From CAVYXA01 sp963846775 (lineage in GTDB: Bacteria > Verrucomicrobiota > Verrucomicrobiia > Chthoniobacterales > UBA10450): DNA of 64,000 bases. A program made the translations under genes and the position numbers. Below, piece after piece: positions 16,495 to 24,966 of this stretch. How positions within the stretch are numbered: the first letter of the stretch is position 1; every line of letters starts with the position of its first letter. The notes beneath the pieces are model-generated. The model was not told the origin of the DNA. It saw only the letters and a program-made list of their open reading frames with translations, and did no database searches. The DNA lies in the NCBI GenBank assembly GCA_963846775.1, contig CAWJXB010000001.1, positions 248,001 through 312,000 on the forward strand, given 5' to 3'.

Positions 16495-17649
16495 ATGGCT
16501 AAATACAAAATTGCTTGGATGCCCGGCGATGGCGTGGGCAACGATGTCATGGAGGCGGCGCGCCTGGTATTGGATCGTCTCAAACTCGATGCCGAGTATG
16601 TGCGGTGCGACATCGGCTGGGAATTTTGGTGCAAGGAAGGCAACGCGTTGCCGGATCGCACGGTGAAAGCGCTCAAGGAAACGACCTGCGGGCTCTTCGG
16701 CGCGATTACCAGCAAGCCGCAGGACAAAGCCAAGGAAGAATTGAGTCCGGAACTAAAAGACAAAGGCCTGGTTTACTTTTCGCCAATCGTTGGGCTGCGT
16801 CAGTTGTTCAATCTCCATACCAACATGCGGCCGTGCAAAAGTTATCCCGGCAACCCGCTGAACTATCGCGGCAGCAAGATCACCAACCCGAGCGGCGAAG
16901 ACGTCCCGATCGATCAGGTCGTGTTCCGAGAAAATACCGAAGGCATGTACGGCGGCGTCGAGTTTTTCCCGTTGCCGGAACCGGTTTACACCGCGCTCTG
17001 CGCGAACCCGAAGATGAAGAAATGGAAAGACAAAGCAGGTCTGGAAAACATCGCGCTCTCGACTCGAATCATGAGCAAGCAAGGTTGCACCAATATTTGT
17101 AAACAAGCCTTCGAATACGCCAAGAACACGGGGCGCAAACGAGTCACGCTGATCGAGAAACCAAACGTGCTCCGCGAAACCGGCGGCTTGATGATGCGTT
17201 GTTTCAACGATGTGGCGAAAACCTATCCTGACATCCGCGCCGACGACGCCAACATCGATGCGATCTGCATGTGGATGTTCAAGAACCCGCAGGATTACTC
17301 CGTGCTCGTGGCGGAAAACATGTTCGGCGACATCGTCAGCGACCTGTGCGCCGGCCTTGTCGGCGGACTCGGCTTCGCACCCAGCGCCAACCTCGGCGAC
17401 AGCTATGCCGTCTTCGAACCGACTCACGGCTCCGCCCCGAAATATGCCGGCCAATACAAGGTGAATCCCATCGCCATGCTTTTGACTGCGAAGCTGATGC
17501 TCGATTGGTTGAAGGAAACTGACATGGCTACGCGTCTGGAAACCGCAATCGCCCGCGTCATCAAGGAAGGCAAAGTCCGCACCTACGACATGGGCGGAAA
17601 AGCGTCCACCCTCGACGTCGCCAAAGCCATCGCCGATTACGCGAGTTGA
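16495..17649 (+). CDS. Isocitrate/isopropylmalate dehydrogenase family, probably isocitrate dehydrogenase
   Basis: A 384-residue beta-decarboxylating dehydrogenase. The start WMPGDGVGNDVMEAA, the FRENTEGMYGG loop with the substrate-contacting Ser/Thr region, the EKPNVLRETGG block with catalytic Lys, and the GDIVSDLCAGLVGGLGFAPSANLGD block with metal-binding Asps are family hallmarks. FEPTHGSAPKYAG is the cofactor-binding segment. Isocitrate dehydrogenase in the TCA cycle is the likeliest role, with 3-isopropylmalate or homoisocitrate dehydrogenase as alternatives; no leuCD or other leucine genes are close. The final codons are partly duplicated 1.19 kb downstream, across the zinc-ribbon gene. 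Confidence 0.88.
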   Translation: MAKYKIAWMPGDGVGNDVMEAARLVLDRLKLDAEYVRCDIGWEFWCKEGNALPDRTVKALKETTCGLFGAITSKPQDKAKEELSPELKDKGLVYFSPIVGLRQLFNLHTNMRPCKSYPGNPLNYRGSKITNPSGEDVPIDQVVFRENTEGMYGGVEFFPLPEPVYTALCANPKMKKWKDKAGLENIALSTRIMSKQGCTNICKQAFEYAKNTGRKRVTLIEKPNVLRETGGLMMRCFNDVAKTYPDIRADDANIDAICMWMFKNPQDYSVLVAENMFGDIVSDLCAGLVGGLGFAPSANLGDSYAVFEPTHGSAPKYAGQYKVNPIAMLLTAKLMLDWLKETDMATRLETAIARVIKEGKVRTYDMGGKASTLDVAKAIADYAS

Positions 17650-17702
17650 ACCGCAGGTAATTCGAATTGCGGAATGCCGATTACCGGCAGAAATTTGTTT
17701 CC

Positions 17703-18761
17703 ATGCAGTGCCTGAACTGTAACGCGGAGATGGTGAATTACGATGTGATCACCAAAACGGGAGAGTTGTCCTACGATGTCTGCGAAGAGTGCGGAAGTCT
17801 TTGGCTGGATTCCGGTGAATTGGATAAAATGGCTTTTCAGGTCCGCGGTAGCATTGAATTTTGCTCGAACGAGGAGGACAAAACGCCTGAGCGGCAACCA
17901 AAGAATTGTCCTCGATGTGATGGCGTCACGCTATCGAGAGTGCGATTCCTCGGTGAGACAGATATTATTTTGCATCATTGCAAAAACTGCGGCGGATTTT
18001 GGCTCGATGGCGCCGAGCTGAACTTAATTGATAACGAGCTTGAAAAAATCATGCCCGTCAGCGGTCATGGATTTTCTGATTTTGTAAACAACGTTCATAT
18101 TCCGTACTGGTATAAACGAATCAGAAGAGACAGCAGCGAAACAGATTTCAAAATCGAAGTGGAACCGATCAAAGGCGCAAAACATTTAAAACCAACCAAT
18201 GACAAGTGTCCGGTTGATGGCACGACCCTCGATGGCTATTCAATATTTTCGATGGAGTTTGAAGGCTGCCCGAAATGCCACGGCATGTGGTTGGTCAAAG
18301 ATGAATTACGAAAGCTGAAGAACAAGGCGTTGGAAGGACAGCTGCATTGGCTGAACGATGAAATAGACAGCATCGAAAAAACCGCTGCCGTTCCGAGTGA
18401 ACGGGCCTGCCCCAAATCCGATGGCGGCAAACTGCTTTCGGTTGTCTTTGGAAAATCATCGGTCGTTATTGACTGGTGTCCAAAATGTCACGGCATCTGG
18501 CTCGATCGGGCGGAATTTGATTCAATTATCGAATATTTGAATACCGAGGCGGGGAATGCGACGCGCAAAGGTGTCGAGCGGGAAATAGTCGAGGATGTGA
18601 AAAAGCTTTGGAGAGGCAGGCCAGAAAGCAGAGCGGCAGAAGTTGCGGATATAGCGGCAGCGGTGATGGCCTTAGCCAACTTCACAGTTTTCGAACATCC
18701 GGCTTTGTTTAGATTTTTGACGAATACCGCGGCTGCTGGGCGAAGTATTGGGATGGATTGA
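17703..18761 (+). CDS. Protein with four TFIIB-type zinc ribbons, likely acquired
   Basis: A 352-residue protein containing four units of the type C-x2-C ... C-x2-C-G/H-x2-WLD: CLNC/CEECGSLWLD, CPRC/CKNCGGFWLD, CPVD/CPKCHGMWLV and CPKS/CPKCHGIWLD. This matches the bacterial zf-TFIIB domain; most proteins of this kind have one or two. In units 3 and 4 the first cysteine pair is incomplete (CPVD, CPKS), so these may not bind zinc fully. Base composition is plainly more AT-rich than the neighbours. It lies between isocitrate dehydrogenase and a duplicated scrap of that gene's 3' end, so it looks like an inserted gene. Function unknown. Confidence 0.85.
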   Translation: MQCLNCNAEMVNYDVITKTGELSYDVCEECGSLWLDSGELDKMAFQVRGSIEFCSNEEDKTPERQPKNCPRCDGVTLSRVRFLGETDIILHHCKNCGGFWLDGAELNLIDNELEKIMPVSGHGFSDFVNNVHIPYWYKRIRRDSSETDFKIEVEPIKGAKHLKPTNDKCPVDGTTLDGYSIFSMEFEGCPKCHGMWLVKDELRKLKNKALEGQLHWLNDEIDSIEKTAAVPSERACPKSDGGKLLSVVFGKSSVVIDWCPKCHGIWLDRAEFDSIIEYLNTEAGNATRKGVEREIVEDVKKLWRGRPESRAAEVADIAAAVMALANFTVFEHPALFRFLTNTAAAGRSIGMD

Positions 18762-18799
18762 GCGGCACATTGATTTTCATCGACGCCATCTATTCCGTC

Positions 18800-18841
18800 C
18801 TCGATGTAGCCAAAGCTTTCGCCGATTACCCTGGCTCATAA
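18800..18841 (+). pseudogene. Duplicated 3' end of the isocitrate dehydrogenase gene
   Basis: Bases 18800-18829 match 17611-17640 at 26 of 30 positions, including the codons for LDVAKA-ADY, and run into their own stop TAA at 18839. The remnant begins abruptly after the end of the zinc-ribbon gene. It shows that a segment of about 1.19 kb carrying the zinc-ribbon gene lies between two copies of the dehydrogenase tail. Confidence 0.8.
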
Positions 18842-18899
18842 GAGCCGCCTGCCACCACTGATGTTTGCGACGCTGATTGAGCGCCGCTACAGGAGAAGG

Positions 18900-20576
18900 A
18901 TGAAAACGACGCTCGTTGTTCTCGCGCTTCTTCTACTGCCAATCCGGTTTGCCGTTTGGGCGGAGCCGAAAGACAAACTCAAGCCAGGCCTCGACGCGAT
19001 CACGCCGGACGGAATGCTCGCGCACATCAAAACGCTTTCCTCCGATGAATTCGAAGGCCGGGCGCCCGGTTCCAAAGGCGAACAGCTCTCGATCAAATAT
19101 ATCGAGGAGCAATTCAAGAAGATCGGATTGAAGCCCGGAAATCCGAACGGCAGTTATTTTCAGGAAGTCCCGCTGGCCGGAATCAAAAGCGATCCGCACA
19201 TGACCTTCACCGTCGCGGGCAAGCCGCCGATGGATTTGAAATTTCCGGATGACTTCGTCGCGTCATCGGCGCGCTTGCAGGACAAGATCGACATCAACAA
19301 TTCGGATATCGTGTTTGTCGGCTACGGAATCGTCGCTCCGGAATACGGCTGGGACGATTACAAGGATGTCGATGTTCGCGGCAAAACGATTCTGATGTTG
19401 ATCAATGATCCGCCAATTCCCGATCCGCGCGATCCGCAACAGCTGGACGAGAAAATGTTCAAAGGCCGCGCCATGACGTATTACGGCCGCTGGACCTACA
19501 AATACGAAATCGCGGCGCAACGCGGCGCGGCTGCGGCGGTAATCATTCACGAGACCGCGCCGGCGGCATATCCCTGGCAGGTCGTCAGGACGAGCTGGTC
19601 GAAGGAAAATTTCGAGCTCGATAATCCGGACAAAAACATAGGCGCGGTGCAGGCGCGTTCGTGGATCACGCTCGATGTCGCCAGAAAGTTACTTGCGGAC
19701 GCGGGTCAGGATTTTGATGCGTTGAAGAAAGCGGCGATAACGAAAAATTTTCGCCCGGTCGCCATCAACGCAAAATGTACGATCGACATCAAGCAAGCGT
19801 TGCGGTCGTTCAAATCGCACAATGTCATCGGCAAGCTCGAAGGGAGGGACTCGAAATTAAGAGACGAATACGTTCTTTACACCGCGCACTGGGACCACCT
19901 CGGCAAACATCCGGAATTGCAGGGCGATCAGATTTTCAACGGCGCGGTCGATAATGCATCCGGCGACGCCGCCGTCATGCAACTGGCCGCCGCATTTTCG
20001 AAATTAAATCCGCCGCCGAAACGTTCGGTCCTGTTCATGTGCACGACCGCGGAGGAAGCGGGCTTGTTAGGCGCGAAATGGTATGCCGAGCATCCTCTCT
20101 ATCCGCTCGAGAAAACGCTGGCCGATATCAACATCGACAGCATGAACGTCTGGGGCAAAGCGCGCGACGTGGAAGACACCAGCTTCGGTTTTTCCGATCT
20201 CGACGACATGCTCGCTGCTGCGGCGAAACGCCAGGGCCGGGTCATGATTCCAAATCCGCGTCCCGAAAAAGGAAGTATTTATCGCGCCGACAACTTCGAA
20301 TTCAGCAAAGTGGGTCTGCCGTCGCTTTACATCGGCAACAAAGTTCATCTTCTTTCGCGGCCCGAGAACGCGCCGCTGCGCACCGACGAGTTCGATTTGA
20401 AGGATTACCATCAAGTCACCGACGAAATTCATCCCGATTGGGACCTGAGCGGTGCCGTCCAGGATGTCGATCTTCTATTCGAAGTCGGCTATCAAGTCGC
20501 CAACGGCGACAAATTTCCCGAATGGAAACCGGGGAACGAGTTCCGCGTAAAACGCTTCGCGCCACGCGGTCCATGA
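18900..20576 (+). CDS. M28-family metallopeptidase, secreted, with PA-type insert
   Basis: A 558-residue exported peptidase. ATG 18900 follows AGGAGAAGG and starts a signal peptide (about residues 1-22, ending near FAVWAEP). The M28 zinc site is visible as TAHWDHLG (His, Asp), DNASGDAAVMQLA (bridging Asp), TAEEAGLLGAKWY (Glu pair), INIDSMN and a late His in DYHQVTDEIHPDWD. The region before (about residues 120-250) is a protease-associated domain. Such enzymes are aminopeptidases acting outside the cytoplasm. The last 12 residues (about RVKRFAPRGP) are encoded by a tandem repeat shared with the next gap, so the natural end may lie slightly earlier. Confidence 0.92.
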   Translation: MKTTLVVLALLLLPIRFAVWAEPKDKLKPGLDAITPDGMLAHIKTLSSDEFEGRAPGSKGEQLSIKYIEEQFKKIGLKPGNPNGSYFQEVPLAGIKSDPHMTFTVAGKPPMDLKFPDDFVASSARLQDKIDINNSDIVFVGYGIVAPEYGWDDYKDVDVRGKTILMLINDPPIPDPRDPQQLDEKMFKGRAMTYYGRWTYKYEIAAQRGAAAAVIIHETAPAAYPWQVVRTSWSKENFELDNPDKNIGAVQARSWITLDVARKLLADAGQDFDALKKAAITKNFRPVAINAKCTIDIKQALRSFKSHNVIGKLEGRDSKLRDEYVLYTAHWDHLGKHPELQGDQIFNGAVDNASGDAAVMQLAAAFSKLNPPPKRSVLFMCTTAEEAGLLGAKWYAEHPLYPLEKTLADINIDSMNVWGKARDVEDTSFGFSDLDDMLAAAAKRQGRVMIPNPRPEKGSIYRADNFEFSKVGLPSLYIGNKVHLLSRPENAPLRTDEFDLKDYHQVTDEIHPDWDLSGAVQDVDLLFEVGYQVANGDKFPEWKPGNEFRVKRFAPRGP

Positions 20577-20616
20577 TCGCCGCGTAAAAGGCTCCGCCTC
20601 ACGCGGTCAGTGACCG
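20542..20616. repeat. Tandem copy of a ~37 bp CGCGTAAAA...CACGCGGTC unit
   Basis: Units at about 20542-20578 and 20580-20616 share CCGCGTAAAA, a CTTCGC/CTCCGC core and CACGCGGTC. The first codes the end of the M28 peptidase and the second leads to the GIY-YIG start. The complement CTTTTACGCGG appears after the GIY-YIG gene at 20915-20925, giving an inverted pair around it. Confidence 0.7.
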
Positions 20617-20618
20617 AA

Positions 20619-20891
20619 ATGTTTTATGTATATCTGCTCCATTCCGAGAGTGATTCGGGACTGTACATTGGCTACTCAGCAGACCTGCGGCGGCGGCTCA
20701 GCGAACACAAAGAGGGTGCATCTCAAGCGACCGGCTTTCGCGGCCCGTGGACGCTGATTTATTATGAAGCTTACCTGGAAGAAGCAGATGCAATCGGAAG
20801 AGAACGTTATCTCAAGAGCGGAGCCGGTCGTAAACTCATCCGCTCACAACTGCGGAATTACTTTGCAAAACGTCGGCTCGGAACCGCGTGA
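20619..20891 (+). CDS. Stand-alone GIY-YIG nuclease-domain protein
   Basis: A 90-residue single-domain protein of the UPF0213/YhbQ-like GIY-YIG group. The two sheet motifs are YVYLL and LYIGYSADLRRRLSEH, with the conserved Arg, and later Glu in EEADAIGRERYLKSGAGRKL. GIY-YIG domains cut or nick DNA in homing endonucleases, UvrC and repair nucleases; the role of single-domain members is unsettled. The gene is bracketed by an inverted 11 bp repeat (20580-20590 and 20915-20925). ATG 20619 starts right at the first motif; a GTG at 20610 is also in frame. Confidence 0.88.
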   Translation: MFYVYLLHSESDSGLYIGYSADLRRRLSEHKEGASQATGFRGPWTLIYYEAYLEEADAIGRERYLKSGAGRKLIRSQLRNYFAKRRLGTA

Positions 20892-20966
20892 GACAAAGCC
20901 GCGCAGCGGCGAGTCTTTTACGCGGAAGCGTTGAAGCGTTGAATCGACGGAGCCGCTTCAAATCCG

Positions 20967-21887
20967 TTACTGCACATTAGGGATCTTTACGATACTGCCT
21001 TTTGCTTGCGGGTCCTTGGGATCCTTCACCACGGTCACGTACAATTCTTTCTCGCCTTCGCTGAAGGCGACATTGGTTGTGCCGTCCCCGGCCGCGATGG
21101 GAAAGACGTGGAGCAGATTGCCTTGCGGAGATATTTTCAAAATCTTCCCGCCGAACCATTGGGCAACATAAATGTTGCCTTTGCTGTCGATCTTCATGCT
21201 ATCGGGCCCGAGCCACCAGGACTTGTTCTTGTTTTTTACGAGCAGATTTAGCAAAGCGAAATTGGATCGGTGGCTCAATGTGCCGTCGTCATTGATTGTG
21301 AATTTCAAGATGCAGTTTCCGACTGTTTCGCTGACGTAGAGGGTTTTTTGGTCGGGTGAGACGCCGATTCCGTTGGCGTAATTGAGATCGTCCGCGACCT
21401 CGAGCCATTTCTCACTGCCCGGCGCAAGATAGAGAATTTTCCCCGCGACGGAGGTCGGCAGATCCTTGTAGGGACCGAAAACCGTGGCATAAGCGCCGCC
21501 GTTGGCGGTGACCACAATATCATTTATGCCGCCGTCGAATGGTTTCCCGTTTTTGTCGGCATCCCAACGACGCAATTGCTTGCCGGTCATATCGAGCTCA
21601 AGAATGGCGCCATGCTCCTCAGTGCACGCGAGCAGGAATGTCTTATCCTTCGTGAGCGCCAACCCGTTATGGCCGCAACCGGGAGTATGATTCAACACCA
21701 TGGACGTTTTGCCATTCCATTTCGACAGCGTGTTCGACACCCAGCCAACGTAGTAAAGGTTGCCGTCAACGTACAGCGGGCCCTCGGGTCCAAGAAGATT
21801 GCTGACGATGAGGGTTTCGTCGGCACACGCTGCCGTTGCAGCCAACATTGCGCCAAATGCGCAGCAGATAATCTTACTTACCCTCAT
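20967..21887 (-). CDS. Exported SMP-30/gluconolactonase-like beta-propeller protein
   Basis: A 306-residue protein with an N-terminal signal peptide (about residues 1-22, MRVSKIICC...ACADE) and then a six-bladed propeller of the SMP-30/strictosidine synthase-like type: GPEGPLYVDGNLYYVGW, GHNGLALTKDK, YANGIGVSPDQKTLYVSET and WLGPDSMKIDSKGNIYVAQW are successive blades. Family members are lactonases that use a divalent metal bound by Glu, Asn and Asp from such loops. It acts in the periplasm or outside. A second, broken copy of its N-terminus lies at 24778-24895. The substrate is unknown. Confidence 0.85.
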   Translation of the reverse strand: MRVSKIICCAFGAMLAATAACADETLIVSNLLGPEGPLYVDGNLYYVGWVSNTLSKWNGKTSMVLNHTPGCGHNGLALTKDKTFLLACTEEHGAILELDMTGKQLRRWDADKNGKPFDGGINDIVVTANGGAYATVFGPYKDLPTSVAGKILYLAPGSEKWLEVADDLNYANGIGVSPDQKTLYVSETVGNCILKFTINDDGTLSHRSNFALLNLLVKNKNKSWWLGPDSMKIDSKGNIYVAQWFGGKILKISPQGNLLHVFPIAAGDGTTNVAFSEGEKELYVTVVKDPKDPQAKGSIVKIPNVQ

Positions 21888-22059
21888 TTTGATTCCTTTC
21901 CGGTTAGCAGCGGCTCGATGCAACATCTATTCGGCGGGCCGACCGATGCTTCCACCTACGCACGAGGCTTCGGCGTGACCAAAACAACATGTCTGCAAGT
22001 TAGCAAGTGGGGCGAGCTTAAACCGGGGGATAATCCTATTTGGCGGGTTGACCGATACG

Positions 22060-22226
22060 GAAGGCGCGATGAGCCCAGCGCCTCCAACTGCGCGCCTGCC
22101 GAGATGAACAAAATGCCAGTCGTTAGCGTAGCCCTCGCGGCTCGAATACTCGCACATCGGTGAGCCAAACACCCGATTGGCAAACTTCAGGTCTCGAATC
22201 GCCAGCGGATCAAACAGACCGGCCAT
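22060..22226 (-). pseudogene. N-terminal fragment of an Old Yellow Enzyme-type NADH:flavin oxidoreductase
   Basis: Residues 1-56 of the frame (starting MAGLFDPLAIRDLKFANRV) match the first strands of the OYE/YqjM family, with SPMCEYSS and NDWHFVHLGRRAVGGAGLI as FMN-binding marks. The match stops near base 22060 and continues as unrelated sequence to a stop at 21927. The rest of the TIM barrel, about 300 residues, is missing, so this is a truncated gene. The break falls at GCGCCTTCCGTATCGGTC, a motif resembling one at the end of the gene at 25088-25606. Confidence 0.8.
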
Positions 22227-22227
22227 A

Positions 22228-22350
22228 ATCAGTGGTCAGCGGTCAACGACCTGATGTCAACATGACTGGCCCGCCGCTGATGTCTGCCCTCTGACCGCTG
22301 ATGTCTGACTTCTGTCTGCCGCGCCGTAGCCTCGGCGAAGGCGGGATCTC
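22228..22350. repeat. Degenerate TCTGAC tandem tract plus GCGAAGGCGGG module
   Basis: Bases 22228-22318 are imperfect repeats of the kind GGTCAGCGGTCA and TGATGTCTGACCTCTGAC, similar to the tract at 34372-34480. It is followed by GCCGTAGCCTCGGCGAAGGCGGG (22322-22345), similar to 11759-11785. The tract separates the truncated oxidoreductase from the ABC permease and contains no gene. Confidence 0.65.
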
Positions 22351-22419
22351 TGGTTTTAATTTTGAATCCAATTACCGGGTTCAATGTATCCTATGAGTAG
22401 GAGAGGGCGTCTTATATAT

Positions 22420-24777
22420 ATGATCCAGGATTTTCGCTTCGCGTTCCGGCAACTCATCAAAGCTCCCGGCTTTACCATCGCTGCCGTCCTCGTCCTGGCT
22501 CTCGGTATCGGAGCGAACACCGCCGTATTCAGCTTGGTCAATACGCTTTTCTTCGCTCCGCCCGCTTACGCCAAGCCGCACGAAATGGTGCAGCTCTTTT
22601 CCCAGAACAAAAAGGATCCGAAGAAGTTTCGCGGTTTTTCTTATCCGACTTATCGCGATATCCGCGAACAGAACACCGTCTTCAGCGACGCGCTGAGTTT
22701 CAATTTCGCGTTGATCGGTCTCGGGCAAAAGGGAGATACGCGCCGCGCGTTCGCCGCCGTAGTCAGTTCGAACTATTTCTCCGTGCTCGGTGTCCCGCTC
22801 GCGCGCGGTCGCGCATTTCTGCCGGAAGAAGAGACGCCCGGCCGCGACATGCCGGTCGCGATCGTCGGTTACAATTATTGGCAGAGGCACAACTTCGATC
22901 CAAACACGCTCGGCTCGCAGATACTCGTTAACGGCCGGCCGTTCACGATCGTCGGTATAACAGCGAAAGGTTTCATCGGCACGATGCAGGTTTTGGCGCC
23001 GGAAGTTTGGTTGCCGATGAGCGTTTACGATCAGGTGGCGAACGATTTCGGATCGAAAGACAAGATTACCATGAACGATCGCAACGGAACGCAGTTCCGG
23101 ATCATGGGCCGGCTTAAATCCGGGATCACCGCGGCCGCGGCCAAACCTGCACTCGTGGGGCTAGCGGCTAATTTGGAAAAAGCCTACCCGATCGAACAAA
23201 AGGACCAGACGTTCCTAACGACCCCGGTGCCCCGCAACACCACCAGCAACAGCCCGGGAGTCGATCGCGGGATCTCAGCGATCGCGCCCTTATTGCTTGG
23301 GATGGCGGTGGTGGTGCTTCTCGTCGCCTGTTTGAATCTCGCCAACATGTTGCTCGCGCGCGGCACCGCGCGGCGCAAAGAAATCGCCATTCGTCTCGCC
23401 CTCGGTGGAAGCCGCTGGCGTATCGTGCGCCAGCTTTTGAGCGAAGGTTTCGTGCTCGCACTGCTCGGTGGAGCCGGCGGACTCGTTCTCGGGCTCTGGT
23501 CGTCAGATCTCCTGGTGGCTTCCATGCGCCGGTTAATGCCGTTCGACATGGTCTGGTCGAGCGGAGCAAACCTCGCCATCCTCGCGGCGACATTTGGATT
23601 TTGCCTGGTCGGCACGCTCATGTTTGCTCTCGGCCCCGCATTGAAAATCTCGCGCAGCGTCGTGGTGACGGATCTCAAGGAACACGCCGGAGAAGATGTG
23701 GTGCGCCGTCGCTGGAAATTTCTGCCGCGCCATCCACTCGTTGTTTTGCAAATCGGATTCTCGCTTGCGCTGCTGACCGCGGCGGCCTTGTTCGTTCGCG
23801 GCGCAGGCAAAGCCGCATCCATTGATATTGGATTAAGACCGGGTGCGAGTTTTCTTCTCGAAGTCGACGCCAGCCTGGCCGGTTACGCGCCAGACCGCGC
23901 GCAGCAACTTTATCAAAATCTGAGCGAGAAACTGGCCGCGCTGCCGGGCGTCGAGCACGCGAGCATTTCGGCAACGATTCCGTTGGGAATCATTTCGTCA
24001 GACAAAAATGTTCAGCGCGCCGGTATCAGCCCCGGGGCGGATGCAAAACCGGCGACCGCCGCCGAAGGCCTTGCCTTCAAAGCAGCCTGGAACAGTGTGG
24101 GCGCGGATTATTTTACGACAGTTGGATTGCCGGTGCTTCGTGGTCGCGCATTTACTCAAGCGGAAGCGACGCAGCCCGGTCCCAAAGTAGCGATCATTGA
24201 TGAACCTCTGGCCAAAAAACTTTGGCCGGACGGCGACGCGCTTGGGCAGCAAATTCAATATGCGGACGAAAAGGACAAACATGAGGGGACGATGGAAATA
24301 GTCGGCGTTGTGCCTGCAACTCGCCACGATCTTTTTGCAAACGAAGAGCCGGACGGCTCGATCTACCTGCCGTTTGCGCGCGGATTTCAAAGCTACGTTT
24401 CGTTTTTTGTCCGGTTCCATTCAATTGCCGCCGGGAGCGAAGCCGCGACGGCCGATTTGCTGCGGCGCACAGTTCGCGATGTCGATCCTTCGATTCCGAT
24501 CCTTTCGTTAGGCACGTTTGCCCATTACCTTGATTCGAACCTGGACCTCTGGCTTGTGCGCGCCGGCGCCGCGATGTTTTCCATTTTTGGAGGGCTTGCA
24601 CTGGGTCTCGCCGTCGTTGGTCTCTATGGAGTAAAGACCTATTCGGTTGCGCGACGAACACGCGAAATCGGGATTCGCATGGCGCTCGGCGCGCAACCCG
24701 GGATGGTGTTGCGAATGATCATGCGCGAAGGCTCAGTCATGCTTTTCTCCGGGCTCGCTCTCGGCCTGCTCCGCTAA
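22420..24777 (+). CDS. MacB/FtsX-type ABC permease (ADOP family), truncated at the C-terminus
   Basis: A 785-residue protein with the layout of acidobacterial duplicated orphan permeases: a first transmembrane helix with GFTIAAVLVLALGIGANTAVFS, a periplasmic MacB-type domain (about 60-260), an FtsX unit with three helices (about 290-440), a second MacB-type domain and the beginning of the second FtsX unit. The end, FSGLALGLLR, falls inside a helix, whereas the family normally continues for about 80-100 residues with two more helices. The stop follows directly where a copy of the SMP-30 gene's start begins, so the truncation is a rearrangement junction. It may be non-functional. No partner ATPase is adjacent. 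Confidence 0.85.
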   Translation: MIQDFRFAFRQLIKAPGFTIAAVLVLALGIGANTAVFSLVNTLFFAPPAYAKPHEMVQLFSQNKKDPKKFRGFSYPTYRDIREQNTVFSDALSFNFALIGLGQKGDTRRAFAAVVSSNYFSVLGVPLARGRAFLPEEETPGRDMPVAIVGYNYWQRHNFDPNTLGSQILVNGRPFTIVGITAKGFIGTMQVLAPEVWLPMSVYDQVANDFGSKDKITMNDRNGTQFRIMGRLKSGITAAAAKPALVGLAANLEKAYPIEQKDQTFLTTPVPRNTTSNSPGVDRGISAIAPLLLGMAVVVLLVACLNLANMLLARGTARRKEIAIRLALGGSRWRIVRQLLSEGFVLALLGGAGGLVLGLWSSDLLVASMRRLMPFDMVWSSGANLAILAATFGFCLVGTLMFALGPALKISRSVVVTDLKEHAGEDVVRRRWKFLPRHPLVVLQIGFSLALLTAAALFVRGAGKAASIDIGLRPGASFLLEVDASLAGYAPDRAQQLYQNLSEKLAALPGVEHASISATIPLGIISSDKNVQRAGISPGADAKPATAAEGLAFKAAWNSVGADYFTTVGLPVLRGRAFTQAEATQPGPKVAIIDEPLAKKLWPDGDALGQQIQYADEKDKHEGTMEIVGVVPATRHDLFANEEPDGSIYLPFARGFQSYVSFFVRFHSIAAGSEAATADLLRRTVRDVDPSIPILSLGTFAHYLDSNLDLWLVRAGAAMFSIFGGLALGLAVVGLYGVKTYSVARRTREIGIRMALGAQPGMVLRMIMREGSVMLFSGLALGLLR

Positions 24778-24778
24778 T

Positions 24779-24895
24779 GTACAGCGGACCCTCGGGCCCA
24801 AGGATATTGCTGACGATGACCGTTTCGCCGGCGCACGCGACCGTAGCAGTCAACACCGCGCCAACGGCGGCGCACAAAATTTTACTTGTCCTCAT
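24779..24895 (-). pseudogene. N-terminal remnant of a second SMP-30-like gene
   Basis: Translating back from ATG 24895 gives 39 residues that align with the start of the intact protein at 20967-21887; I count 29 identical, including the signal peptide pattern and NxLGPEGPLY. The similarity ends at 24779, where the truncated ABC permease stops. The remnant shows that a paralogue of the SMP-30 gene was cut off and joined to the permease gene. Confidence 0.85.
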
Positions 24896-24966
24896 TTCAA
24901 TTCTTTCGATAAGCGATTAAACGTATTTTGCTGTGTAACGTCGACACTCTTTCCTGTCGCGAGCCG

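Noticed and set aside
21900..22070. Integron attC sites near the recurring gene-end motif
   Set aside because: I looked for the conserved core sites and found none; no integrase is in the window.
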